Source of the DNA: an uncultured Oscillospiraceae bacterium
GTDB lineage: Bacteria; Bacillota; Clostridia; Oscillospirales; Oscillospiraceae
Direction of reading: 5' to 3'
Assembly (NCBI GenBank): GCA_902497145.1
Contig: CABVDR010000086.1
Coordinates: forward strand, 1 to 9,734
DNA: 9,734 bases
Part shown: one piece after another, positions 1-6,566 of the stretch
How the letters are laid out: the number at the start of each line of letters is the position of its first letter
How positions within the stretch are numbered: the stretch's first letter is position 1
The notes under the pieces: generated by a model
What the model was told of the DNA's origin: nothing
Databases searched by the model: none
What the model saw: the letters and a program-made list of their open reading frames with translations, nothing else
Position numbers and translations under genes: made by a program

Positions 1-695
1 CCCGGGACGCGGTGGACAGTCCCTTCGAGAACGGGCGGGGCAAATACCTGTTCATCGACACGGCAGGGATGCGGAAGAAGTCCAGGGTGGATGACCGCAT
101 CGAGAAGTTCTCCGTCCTGCGGGCCACCATGGCCATCGAGCGCAGCGACGTGTGCCTCATCATGATCGACGCCCGGGAGGGGGTCACCGAGCAGGACACC
201 AAGGTGGCCGGTCTGGCCCACGAGGCGGGCAAGGCCTGCATCATCGTAGTCAACAAGTGGGACGCCATTGAAAAAGACGGCAAGACCATGGACAAGATGC
301 GCAAGGAGGTCATGCGGGATCTCAGCTACATGACCTACGCCCCTATCATTTTTATCTCTGCCCTGACGGGGCAGCGGGTGGACCGCCTGTTTGACCTCAT
401 CACCTACGTCAACAACCAGGCCGCTATGCGCATCACCACCGGCATGCTCAACTCGGTCCTGGCCGATGCCACTGCTCGGGTACAGCCCCCCACGGACAAG
501 GGCCGCCGTCTGAAGATCTACTATATGACGCAGATCGGCATCAAGCCTCCCCACTTTGTCTGCTTCTGCAACGACGCCCGCCTGTTCCATTTCTCCTACC
601 AGCGCTACCTGGAAAACCAGATCCGCGCTACCTTCGGCCTGGAGGGTACCCCCATCCGGCTGACCATCCGTCAGAAGACCGATAAGGAGGGGTAA
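1..695 (+). CDS. der: Ribosome assembly GTPase Der (EngA), 3' part only
   Basis: Der is a cytoplasmic GTPase with two G domains and a C-terminal KH-like domain, needed for 50S ribosome assembly. Only the second half is here. The frame is already open at base 3 (Arg-Asp-Ala-Val-Asp-Ser-Pro-Phe), so the GTG at 12 is an internal valine and the true start lies upstream. Visible G-domain-2 motifs are DTAG (G3, bases 57-68), NKWD (G4, bases 252-263) and SALTG (G5, bases 357-371). After about base 420 comes the KH-like domain, with the family-typical run YYMTQIGIKPPHFVCFCN and then the Arg/Thr-rich end. About 230 of the usual roughly 440 residues are present. The TAA is 2 bases before plsY, whose ribosome binding site lies inside the last der codons, so the two are co-transcribed. 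Identification is secure; the missing N-terminus is an effect of the window edge. Confidence 0.97.
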   Translation, partial: RDAVDSPFENGRGKYLFIDTAGMRKKSRVDDRIEKFSVLRATMAIERSDVCLIMIDAREGVTEQDTKVAGLAHEAGKACIIVVNKWDAIEKDGKTMDKMRKEVMRDLSYMTYAPIIFISALTGQRVDRLFDLITYVNNQAAMRITTGMLNSVLADATARVQPPTDKGRRLKIYYMTQIGIKPPHFVCFCNDARLFHFSYQRYLENQIRATFGLEGTPIRLTIRQKTDKEG

Positions 696-697
696 AA

Positions 698-1387
698 ATG
701 GGATCGATGATTTTATTCGTACTGACCCGGATGGACTTCTGGATCGTAGCAATCATCTCCTATTTCTGTGGATGCTTCAACGGGGCGGTCATTGTCTCCA
801 AATATATTCTGCGGGATGATGTACGCACCCACGGCAGCGGCAATGCAGGTCTCACCAATTTTTACCGCACCTTTGGCGGCCCTTTGACCTTGGTAGTCAT
901 CCTTACTGACGTGCTCAAGGCAGTTGTGGCTATCCTGATTGCTGCCAAGATTGGCAGCGGCTATGATCCTCGCATCATGCCGGACATTCCTCTGGACACA
1001 GCTACCGTTGCCTATTTTGTTGTTCTGTTTAAGTATTGGGCCGGACTCTGGTGTCTTCTGGGGCATATGTTTCCCTGTATGTTCCACTTTAAGGGCGGCA
1101 AGGGCATCCTCTCTGGCGGCGCCATCGCCATTATGATTGACTGGCGCATCGCCCTGGTGGTGTGGGGCGGTTTCCTCATCCTGGCTGTTCTCACCCGGTA
1201 TGTGTCTTTAGGTTCCTGCTGGGCCGGGGCCTCCTTCCCCTTTGCCACTTGGTTTGTGTATCACAATGTGATTATTACCGTGCTGGGTGCTGTGATTGGC
1301 TGCCTGATTCTGTATATGCACCGCGCCAACATCCACCGGCTTCTCACCGGCACGGAGAACAAGTTCTCTCTGCACAAAAAGAAGTGA
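698..1387 (+). CDS. plsY: Acyl-phosphate:glycerol-3-phosphate acyltransferase PlsY
   Basis: Integral membrane enzyme that moves the acyl group from acyl-phosphate to glycerol-3-phosphate, giving lysophosphatidic acid, the first step of phospholipid synthesis. All three family motifs are visible in the 229 residues: motif 1 HGSGNAGLTNFYR (45-57), motif 2 GHMFPCMFHFKGGKG (122-136, glycine-rich phosphate-binding loop) and motif 3 SLGSCWAG (170-177). Hydrophobic stretches near 14-35, 62-84, 103-121, 140-167 and 179-206 fit the usual multi-pass topology. It is slightly longer than the common 200-210 residues, through a longer loop near 85-100 and a basic tail (ending LHKKK). ATG 698 is favoured because AAGGAGGGG ends 5 bases upstream; an in-frame ATG at 707 is the alternative. 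It follows der closely and precedes gpsA, which makes its substrate. Confidence 0.96.
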   Translation: MGSMILFVLTRMDFWIVAIISYFCGCFNGAVIVSKYILRDDVRTHGSGNAGLTNFYRTFGGPLTLVVILTDVLKAVVAILIAAKIGSGYDPRIMPDIPLDTATVAYFVVLFKYWAGLWCLLGHMFPCMFHFKGGKGILSGGAIAIMIDWRIALVVWGGFLILAVLTRYVSLGSCWAGASFPFATWFVYHNVIITVLGAVIGCLILYMHRANIHRLLTGTENKFSLHKKK

Positions 1388-1457
1388 TTTTTCAAAAAAG
1401 AGCGTATCGTCCCTGAAATTTGAAATCTTTTTCACAGGAAGAAGAGAAGGAGGAAAC

Positions 1458-2465
1458 ATGAAGATTACCGTGGTAGGCAGCGGCGGCTGGGGAACGGCTC
1501 TGGCCCTCCTGCTGGTGGAAAACGGACACGATGTCACCCTCTGGTCCCACACGCCCGCCAAGGCGGCAGCTTTGGAGGAGACCCGGGAGAATCCCATGCT
1601 CAAGGGAGTACCCCTCCCGCCGGAGATGAAATTTACCGGAGACTTGGGGGCGGTGAAGGGCTGCGGGGCCGTGGTCATGGCCACCCCCTCCTATGCCGTA
1701 CGGGAGACCGCCCACAAGCTGCGTGAAGTGATTGACCCGGGCACGGTGGTAATTTCTGTCTCCAAGGGCATTGAAAAGGAGAGTTCTCTGCGCCTCTCCC
1801 AGGTCATTGAGGAGGAGTTGGAGGGCAAGTGCCCTGTGGTAGTTCTCTCCGGCCCCTCTCACGCGGAGGAAGTGGGCCGCCACATTCCCACTGGCGTGGT
1901 AGCGGCAGCGGACGATGTGAAGCATGCGGAATTGGTGCAGGATCTGTTTATGAATCCCCGCTTCCGGGTGTACACCAGCGATGACCGCATCGGCACCGAG
2001 ATCTGCGCGGCGCTGAAGAACGTCATTGCCCTGTGCGCCGGGTGTACCGACGGCATGGGCTGCGGCGACAACACCAAGGCGTTGCTCATGACGCGGGGAC
2101 TGGCGGAAATGGCTCGTTTAGGCGTGGCGCTGGGTGGCCGGAAGGAAACCTTCATCGGTCTGGCCGGTGTGGGTGACTTAATTGTCACCTGTACCTCCAT
2201 GCACTCCCGCAACCGCCGCTGCGGCATTCTCATTGGCGAGGGCAAGAGCGTGCCTGAGGCATTGGATGAGATTGGCGCGGTGGTAGAGGGCTACTATGCC
2301 GCTGCGACGGCCCGCACCCTGGCGCAGAAGGTCGGCGTGGAGATGCCGATTTCTCAGGCCGCCTACGAGGTTCTCTACCACGGCCGGGACGTTCATATGG
2401 TAGTCTCTGATCTGATGCGCCGGGCCAAGCGCTCTGAGCTGGACGAATCCCCCGCTTTCTTGTAA
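1458..2465 (+). CDS. gpsA: NAD(P)-dependent glycerol-3-phosphate dehydrogenase GpsA
   Basis: Cytosolic enzyme that reduces dihydroxyacetone phosphate to sn-glycerol-3-phosphate, the backbone acylated by PlsY. The 335 residues match the normal family length. The N-terminal Rossmann fold starts with VVGSGGWGTAL (dinucleotide loop 7-12). Further family blocks are VSKGIE (101-106), SGPSHAEEV (131-139), the lysine in AALKNVI (K187, expected catalytic base), NTK (205-207), GVGDL (237-241) and SRNRR (250-254, substrate phosphate contact). The ATG has a strong AAGGAGG six bases upstream. The 70-base gap after plsY shows no clear terminator, so gpsA is probably in the same transcript as der and plsY. 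The hairpin at 2522 closes the unit. No unusual feature was seen. Confidence 0.97.
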   Translation: MKITVVGSGGWGTALALLLVENGHDVTLWSHTPAKAAALEETRENPMLKGVPLPPEMKFTGDLGAVKGCGAVVMATPSYAVRETAHKLREVIDPGTVVISVSKGIEKESSLRLSQVIEEELEGKCPVVVLSGPSHAEEVGRHIPTGVVAAADDVKHAELVQDLFMNPRFRVYTSDDRIGTEICAALKNVIALCAGCTDGMGCGDNTKALLMTRGLAEMARLGVALGGRKETFIGLAGVGDLIVTCTSMHSRNRRCGILIGEGKSVPEALDEIGAVVEGYYAAATARTLAQKVGVEMPISQAAYEVLYHGRDVHMVVSDLMRRAKRSELDESPAFL

Positions 2466-2521
2466 GAAAGCTTGGCAAAGAACACCCTGCGAAGCTCCGC
2501 TTCGCTTCGATGATACCTCTC

Positions 2522-2563
2522 AGCACCCCCAGGTTCTCTTCCAGGACCTGGGGGTGCTTTTTT
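2522..2563 (+). terminator. Intrinsic terminator after gpsA
   Basis: A perfect 13-bp stem, AGCACCCCCAGGT (2522-2534) with its complement at 2546-2558, an 11-base loop, and a run of six T (2558-2563). It ends the der-plsY-gpsA transcript and separates it from the spore operon, which must therefore have its own promoter in 2564-2620. Confidence 0.93.
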
Positions 2564-2637
2564 CACCCCTCCCTCCCCCCGTGCATAGCATGGGGAAAAG
2601 CGGAGCAGGCCACCCCTGCCCAAAAGGAGGAAACTGC

Positions 2638-3036
2638 ATGGAAGCGAAAGGAAAAGGAAAACTGGTGGTTCGTGTGTACACCTCTCAGGCGGAACTCCCG
2701 GTAGCGGATGCCACCGTAGTTGTTACTCAGAAGAGCCCGGACGGTAAGTATAAGCTGCTCTCCGTTCAGGCAACCGATTCCAGCGGCACCACCCAGCCTA
2801 TTGTCATTCCCACCCCGCTCTTGGGGGAGAGCACTCATCCCGGCGCACAGCTCCCTCCCTTTGCTGTGTGCGACGTCTGGGCGGAACATCCAGGATATGC
2901 CATGGTGCTGGTGGAGGGAGTGCAGATTTTTGACGGCGTAGAGACCCTTCAGGACATTGAACTGGAGCCCCTCACCGAAGGACAGTCCAGTCTGCTGCAA
3001 AACAGCATCCGGGACATCCCCGGTCAGGATCTGTGA
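2638..3036 (+). CDS. SleC pro-domain as a separate protein (transthyretin-like)
   Basis: A 132-residue protein without signal peptide or membrane segment. Residues about 8-112 look like a transthyretin or carboxypeptidase-regulatory-like beta fold: LVVRVYTSQAELPVADATVV, then VQATDSSGTTQPIVIP, then VWAEHPGYAMVLVEGVQIFD and LQDIELEPL. This is the pattern of the N-terminal pro-region of the clostridial germination enzyme SleC (a hydrophobic strand, 'pxxxAxVxV', 'G...i.lP.P', 'a.GY...viegvqif', 'q.i.l.Pl'), recalled from C. difficile and C. perfringens proteins rather than computed. ATG 2638 is chosen because AAGGAGG lies seven bases before it; the frame is open from further upstream, but that part overlaps the gpsA terminator and lacks a binding site. 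The next gene is in the same frame after TGA plus three codons and encodes the catalytic part of SleC. Likely role: inhibitor, chaperone or anchor of that enzyme, acting in trans. The domain match is fairly good; the function is inference. Confidence 0.8.
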   Translation: MEAKGKGKLVVRVYTSQAELPVADATVVVTQKSPDGKYKLLSVQATDSSGTTQPIVIPTPLLGESTHPGAQLPPFAVCDVWAEHPGYAMVLVEGVQIFDGVETLQDIELEPLTEGQSSLLQNSIRDIPGQDL

Positions 3037-3041
3037 GGTGA
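3035..3041 (+). promoter_or_regulatory. Shine-Dalgarno overlapping the stop codon between the two sleC halves
   Basis: GAGGTGA is a 7-base perfect complement of the 3' end of 16S rRNA. It starts inside the TGA of the pro-domain gene (3034-3036) and ends 4 bases before ATG 3046. This arrangement fits termination followed by reinitiation, and suggests that the second start is used in its own right. Confidence 0.75.
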
Positions 3042-3045
3042 CGCT

Positions 3046-4272
3046 ATGGCAGTATCGGTTGTTCCCTATGTCCCCAGGACGATTACGGTACATCTTGGCG
3101 CTCCCAGCCAGTGGGCGGAAAATGTCACTGTCTCCTTCCCGGACTACGTCAAGAATGTGGCCTCCAGTGAGATCTATCCTACCTGGGAACCGGAGGCCAT
3201 CAAGGCCAATGTCCTGGCTATCATCTCCTTCGCCCTCAACCGGGTCTACACGGAGTTCTACCCCAGCCGGGGCTATGATTTTCAGATCACCTCTTCCACC
3301 GCCTACGATCAAAAATTTATCCGGGGGCGGAACATTTTTGAAAACATCAGCCAGGTGGTAGATGAGATTTTTAACGATTACATTCGGCGGAAAGGCTTTG
3401 TGGAGCCCTTGGCGGCCAAATTCTGCAACGGCACCACCACCACTTGCGCCGGGCTGTCCCAGTGGGGCAGCCAGGACCTGGCGGAGCAGGGCTACTCCGC
3501 CATGGACATTCTGCGTTACTACTATGGGAATGACATTGAGTTGGTACAAAATGCCCCCATCCGGGATTTGGGTCAATCTTATCCCGGTACGCCCCTCCGC
3601 CTTGGTTCCAAGGGGGACGATGTACTGGTGCTGAAAACCATGATTAACCGGGTCTCCCAGAGCTATCCCGCCATTCCCAAGCTCTTTCCTGTCACAAATG
3701 TCTTTGACGAGAGCACCCAGCAGGCCGTGAAAACCTTCCAGAAGATCTTTAACCTCACCCAGGACGGCATTGTGGGCAAGGCCACCTGGTATAAGCTGGT
3801 CTACCTGTATGTGGGCACCAATCAGCTCTCCGAGCTGGTCAGCATGGGGCAGCAGTTCCAGAGCTTCTCCTTCCAGTATCCCGGCATTCTCCGCCCCGGC
3901 GACCGGGGATCTGACGTGCGGATCCTTCAGTATATGCTGGCTCTTACCGCCGAGTTTAATGACGCTCTTACCCCTATCCGGGTAGACGGCATCTATGGCT
4001 CTGCCACCGCTCAGGCGGTGCGGGAGTATCAGACTCAGGCGGGACTGCAGGTCGACGGCATTGTAGGGCCGGTCACCTGGTACTCTCTTTACAACAACTA
4101 CACCGGTATTGAGCGGGATCTGCGCAACGACAACATCCGTTTTCCGCTCAGCCAGACCGCCTCAGCTCAGGCGGGCGGCCCAACCTACGGCACCACCAGC
4201 CGCCAAGGGCAGTTCCCCGGCGGCGGTTTACAGCTTGGAAACTCAGACTTTAAGGGGGTCAAATTGGTATGA
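3046..4272 (+). CDS. sleC: SleC-like cortex-lytic transglycosylase: SpoIID domain plus two peptidoglycan-binding domains
   Basis: A 408-residue protein. Residues 28-167 form a SpoIID/LytB-type domain: DYVKNVASSEIYPTWEPEAI (33-52), which holds the expected catalytic Glu (E42), then KANVLAIISFALNRV and, near its end, GLSQWGSQDLAEQGYSAMDI with LRYYYGNDIEL. The family cleaves glycan strands as lytic transglycosylases, and the runs around KNVAS-EIY-TW and NVLAIISF-LNRV are those of SleC, the clostridial enzyme that degrades spore cortex during germination. C127 and C134 flank NGTTTT, in the area where SpoIID proteins bind zinc. Two PG_binding_1 domains follow: about 182-253 (LGSKGDDVLVLKTMIN...DGIVGKATWYKL) and 279-350 (PGDRGSDVRILQYML...VDGIVGPVTWYSL). 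SleC normally has one. A Gly/Gln-rich tail (354-408) ends the protein. No signal peptide is seen, as expected for a protein made in the mother cell. The usual covalent pro-domain is missing here and encoded by the gene before. No Csp protease gene is in the window. Confidence 0.88.
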   Translation: MAVSVVPYVPRTITVHLGAPSQWAENVTVSFPDYVKNVASSEIYPTWEPEAIKANVLAIISFALNRVYTEFYPSRGYDFQITSSTAYDQKFIRGRNIFENISQVVDEIFNDYIRRKGFVEPLAAKFCNGTTTTCAGLSQWGSQDLAEQGYSAMDILRYYYGNDIELVQNAPIRDLGQSYPGTPLRLGSKGDDVLVLKTMINRVSQSYPAIPKLFPVTNVFDESTQQAVKTFQKIFNLTQDGIVGKATWYKLVYLYVGTNQLSELVSMGQQFQSFSFQYPGILRPGDRGSDVRILQYMLALTAEFNDALTPIRVDGIYGSATAQAVREYQTQAGLQVDGIVGPVTWYSLYNNYTGIERDLRNDNIRFPLSQTASAQAGGPTYGTTSRQGQFPGGGLQLGNSDFKGVKLV

Positions 4273-4799
4273 CAAGAATGGAATTGGAGCAGGAGATGCT
4301 TTCCAATCCGGTACGCAACCTGCAATATATGCTCTGGCGGCTGTCCACACGCTACCCCTTCCTGCCCCAGTTGGCTATGGATGGACTGTTTGGGGAGGAA
4401 ACCCTGGAGGCCGTCATGCTCTTTCAGCGGGAGCTGGCTCCGCCGGTCACCGGTGTGGTGGATCAGCGGACCTGGAATGCCATCCACTCTGCCTGGGTGG
4501 ATCTGGAACGGAACGTCGCCCCGCCCCGGGCCCTTCGCATCTTCCCTGGCGAGGACTTTCAGGTCTCCCCCGGCATGTCCGGCAGCTACATGGTTTTGCC
4601 CCAGACTATGTTTCAGATGCTCAGCCAGAAGCTCAACGGCATCGTGGATGCCGCTGCAGACGGTCATCATGGCGATGCATCCGTCGAAAACACCCGCTGG
4701 CTCCAGGGCCTGGCTCAGCTGGAGCAAACCGGCATCATGGATCGCAAGACCTGGGATATGCTCTCCCGGCTTTATGAGCTGTTTGTCACTGCAAAATAA
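4269..4799 (+). CDS. Peptidoglycan-binding repeat protein coupled to sleC
   Basis: A 176-residue soluble protein with no signal peptide. Residues 13-73 are a PG_binding_1 repeat (NPVRNLQYML...MDGLFGEETLEAVMLFQREL...TGVVDQRTWNAI). Residues about 105-170 look like a second, degenerate copy (QTMFQMLSQKLNGIVD...LQGLAQLEQTGIMDRKTWDML). No catalytic domain is visible. Its ATG overlaps the TGA of the preceding gene by 4 bases (ATGA), so translation is coupled; AAGGGGG ten bases upstream supports ATG 4269 over the in-frame ATG at 4278. With the two domains of the preceding protein, the operon encodes four such repeats. A likely role is helping to localise the cortex-lytic enzyme at cortex peptidoglycan; this rests only on domain and context. 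Confidence 0.85.
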   Translation: MTRMELEQEMLSNPVRNLQYMLWRLSTRYPFLPQLAMDGLFGEETLEAVMLFQRELAPPVTGVVDQRTWNAIHSAWVDLERNVAPPRALRIFPGEDFQVSPGMSGSYMVLPQTMFQMLSQKLNGIVDAAADGHHGDASVENTRWLQGLAQLEQTGIMDRKTWDMLSRLYELFVTAK

Positions 4800-4806
4800 G
4801 CCCACT

Positions 4807-4838
4807 CCTCCGGAAATGCTTTTCCGGAGGAATTTTTA
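4807..4838 (+). terminator. Intrinsic terminator after the sleC operon
   Basis: A perfect 10-bp stem, CCTCCGGAAA (4807-4816) with its complement at 4821-4830, loop TGCT, then AATTTTTA. It begins 7 bases after the stop of the peptidoglycan-binding gene. Confidence 0.88.
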
Positions 4839-4901
4839 TATGATTAAAAAAGTTGTAAAAAATGGCTGATATAGACTGTAATTTCAACATAATCTGCCTT
4901 G

Positions 4902-4962
4902 CGAAAAAAATCGAAAAATTTTTTAAAAAAAGCTTGCATTTCCCCCGGGGTTGTGCTAATAT
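4902..4962 (+). promoter_or_regulatory. Sigma-A promoter of tRNA-Pro with A/T-rich upstream element
   Basis: TTGCAT (-35, 4934-4939), a 17-base spacer and TAATAT (-10, 4957-4962), preceded by TG in extended -10 spacing (TGCTAATAT). Directly upstream, 4904-4931 is made of A and T tracts like an UP element, typical of strong stable-RNA promoters. Transcription should start near 4969, leaving a leader of about 30 bases before the mature tRNA. The start region is GC-rich (CGAGTCGCCGGG), as in promoters under growth-rate or stringent control; that regulation is inference. Confidence 0.78.
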
Positions 4963-4999
4963 AAACGAGTCGCCGGGACAACGAGTCCTGAGCCGACAA

Positions 5000-5076
5000 C
5001 CGGGTGTGGCGAAGTTTGGTATCGCGCTTGAATGGGGTTCAAGAGGCCCCGAGTTCGAATCTCGGCACTCGGACCA
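5000..5076 (+). tRNA. tRNA-Pro, anticodon GGG
   Basis: A full cloverleaf of 77 bases can be drawn. The acceptor stem is CCGGGTG with CACTCGG (one G-T pair), discriminator A and encoded CCA. The D stem is GCG/CGC around AGTTTGGTAT. The anticodon stem CTTGA/TCAAG encloses the loop ATGGGGT, giving anticodon GGG at 5034-5036. The variable loop is AGGCC. The T arm is CCGAG, TTCGAAT, CTCGG, fully paired. The G37 after the anticodon is usual for tRNA-Pro. It reads CCC and CCU codons. It has its own promoter and terminator, forming a single-gene unit. Confidence 0.97.
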
Positions 5077-5117
5077 AATCCGCAATCCATTGAAACTCAA
5101 TGGATTGCGGATTTTTT
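5077..5117 (+). terminator. Intrinsic terminator after tRNA-Pro
   Basis: Immediately after CCA, a perfect 17-bp stem AATCCGCAATCCATTGA (5077-5093), loop AAC and the complement (5097-5113), running into six T (5112-5117). Confidence 0.95.
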
Positions 5118-5165
5118 ATTGTTTGCCTGCTTTGGAAAAACTCAAAGGATAACGTGCATCAAATG

Positions 5166-5195
5166 AACGGCCCCGCCAATCATGGCGGGGCCGTT
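5166..5195 (-). terminator. GC-rich hairpin downstream of the PadR/SEDS operon
   Basis: A perfect 12-bp stem AACGGCCCCGCC (5166-5177) with its complement at 5184-5195 and a 6-base loop, 9 bases past the stop of the minus-strand SEDS gene. The T tract read on the minus strand (TTCATTTGAT) is weak, so termination may be imperfect. It could also act for read-through from the tRNA side. Confidence 0.6.
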
Positions 5196-5204
5196 TGCAT
5201 GGGA

Positions 5205-6566
5205 TCATTCCATTTTTTGAAGAACAATTTTCAGCCGGTACTTCGGGCGCATCGACAGCTCGTCATACATCGGATTTTGCGCAATGCTTTCGCCCCGAAA
5301 TACAGACAGGGCAAGTCCGATCAGACCCATATTCAAAACTGTGTTCAGATTGCCGATCATCAGCGGAAAGGCACCGCTGAACAGCGCAAAGCCTAAATTC
5401 CAGGCCACACTGCAAATCGCTTGGCCGGACAGAGTCAGAATCACCACCATCGCCACCATTCTGCCCAGCTGGCTTTTTTGCCGCAGACAGCGGCACAGCA
5501 TCCAAACCACCAGCACACCAAACACGAACACGACCGCCAGAAACGGCAGCCAGCCCAACTTATAAATGAGTGTGGTCAAAAAGGCATCGCTTTCACACCC
5601 GGGCACGGTGGTCTCATAGGGGCGGGAGGAAACTGCCTCGCTCCACTCCCCTGCCCCCACCCATTGAGCTGTCTCGAGCGCTTTTCTTATTTTACTTGCC
5701 ACATAGCCGTAGCCGATCGGATCACTCTCCGGATGTACCGCAATCACCAGACGCTGAAATCCATCGCCGGAAACAAGCCTGCTGCCCACGACGGCCCCTG
5801 CCGCCATTCCATTCCAAAGCAGTGCAGCCCCGATAGACTTCTGTCGTCCCACACCAAACCAATCATTCCAGGCCGCCAGCAGGGCTGCCGCAGCACCTGT
5901 AACAAAGAGCATAGCAAAACCGAACATATAAGGTCCAAATATACAGACCAGTTCCAAAGGAACCGCACCGAGAAGGCCAAAAATCAACCCTCTCCAGCCC
6001 TTATTCCGCCAGGTATACAGCCAGAACACATATACCACCGGATAGCACAAGGTCACATAGGTGGTGTAATATGATCTTCCATTGATTTCCGGCGACTGAA
6101 TCAGCATGAAGATCCCCACCGCCAGTGCCCCTGCGTAAAGCACTCTGCCCCAGCGGCCCAGCCTGGCATAATCCAAAAAATAGCCCAGCAGAAGAGCCCC
6201 ACATCCCAACACAACGGCAAGCACTGTTTTTTGGGGATCAATATCCTTTGAATAGGCTTCCCAGTCGGCAGTCAGGACAACCCGGAGCACTGCACCGGTC
6301 AGGGCAAGCAGCATGGTGAGGGCAAGCAGCCCAAGCTGAGGTTTGGGACGGTGGATCCGGTCCAGCTCTGTGCCCACAGACACGGGATCTCCCATTTCCT
6401 CTACTGCCCGCCCTTCGGCGTTCTCACAGCCTTCTGCGGTAAAGGTATCCCGCTGATCCTCCAGATGCTGAGCCAGCTCTGACAAGACCACCGGCCGCGC
6501 CCGCTTCCACCGAATTTGTTCCCCCACCGCATTCAGATAGGACGAGATCGAATTATACTCCGACAC
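5205..6566 (-). CDS. HAAS-domain/SEDS fusion membrane protein (FtsW/RodA/SpoVE family)
   Basis: 453 residues. Residues 1-75 are a soluble helical domain (YLNAVGEQIRWKRARPVVLS...HLEDQRD...EMGDPVSVGTELDRIH), the HAAS or permease-prefix type that often accompanies PadR regulators. From about 77 on there are some ten hydrophobic segments. The second half aligns by eye with SEDS proteins: GDGFQRLVIAVHPESDPIGY (267-286), GYVASKIRKALETAQWVGAG (287-306), then ESDAFLTTLIYKLGWLP (325-341), which corresponds to the (T)DFIF...ELG block and keeps the conserved Asp as D327, and finally the LSGQAICSVAWNLG and FPLMIGNLNTV helices in place of 'P.iSyGgs'. SEDS proteins polymerise peptidoglycan glycan strands, but whether this divergent one is active is unknown. 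The start is GTG 6566, with GGAGGGAGG (6575-6583) eight bases upstream; the first 14 bases overlap the end of padR, so the two are translationally coupled. Family assignment is good; the substrate and role are not known. Confidence 0.83.
   Translation of the reverse strand: MSEYNSISSYLNAVGEQIRWKRARPVVLSELAQHLEDQRDTFTAEGCENAEGRAVEEMGDPVSVGTELDRIHRPKPQLGLLALTMLLALTGAVLRVVLTADWEAYSKDIDPQKTVLAVVLGCGALLLGYFLDYARLGRWGRVLYAGALAVGIFMLIQSPEINGRSYYTTYVTLCYPVVYVFWLYTWRNKGWRGLIFGLLGAVPLELVCIFGPYMFGFAMLFVTGAAAALLAAWNDWFGVGRQKSIGAALLWNGMAAGAVVGSRLVSGDGFQRLVIAVHPESDPIGYGYVASKIRKALETAQWVGAGEWSEAVSSRPYETTVPGCESDAFLTTLIYKLGWLPFLAVVFVFGVLVVWMLCRCLRQKSQLGRMVAMVVILTLSGQAICSVAWNLGFALFSGAFPLMIGNLNTVLNMGLIGLALSVFRGESIAQNPMYDELSMRPKYRLKIVLQKME

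Noticed and set aside
1388..1457. Possible terminator or promoter between plsY and gpsA
   Set aside because: Only imperfect repeats (GATTTTTCAAA and TTTGAAATC) and no -35/-10 pair were found; best treated as spacer plus the gpsA binding site.
2489..2504. Small hairpin CGAAGC-TCC-GCTTCG after gpsA
   Set aside because: Short stem without a T tract, next to a much stronger terminator; likely chance or minor.
2584..2591. CATAGCAT as a sigma-E -10 box for the sleC operon
   Set aside because: Only six of eight positions agree with CATACAHT, and the C-rich stretch upstream holds no -35 match. The operon needs a promoter in 2564-2620, but I cannot place it with confidence.
2554..2637. Upstream in-frame extension of the SleC pro-domain gene, from an alternative start near 2554
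   Set aside because: It would begin inside the gpsA terminator and has no ribosome binding site; AAGGAGG points to ATG 2638.
3034..3036. TGA between the sleC halves as a selenocysteine codon
   Set aside because: No hairpin like a bacterial SECIS element is evident just downstream, and the position is a linker, not an active site; a stop with reinitiation is simpler.
2563..3576. Long open frame on the minus strand opposite the sleC genes
   Set aside because: It is the antisense shadow of two well-supported genes and its protein has no recognisable domain.
4862..5152. Open frame of 96 codons running across the tRNA-Pro gene
   Set aside because: It overlaps a complete promoter, tRNA and terminator, and has no binding site; a chance frame.
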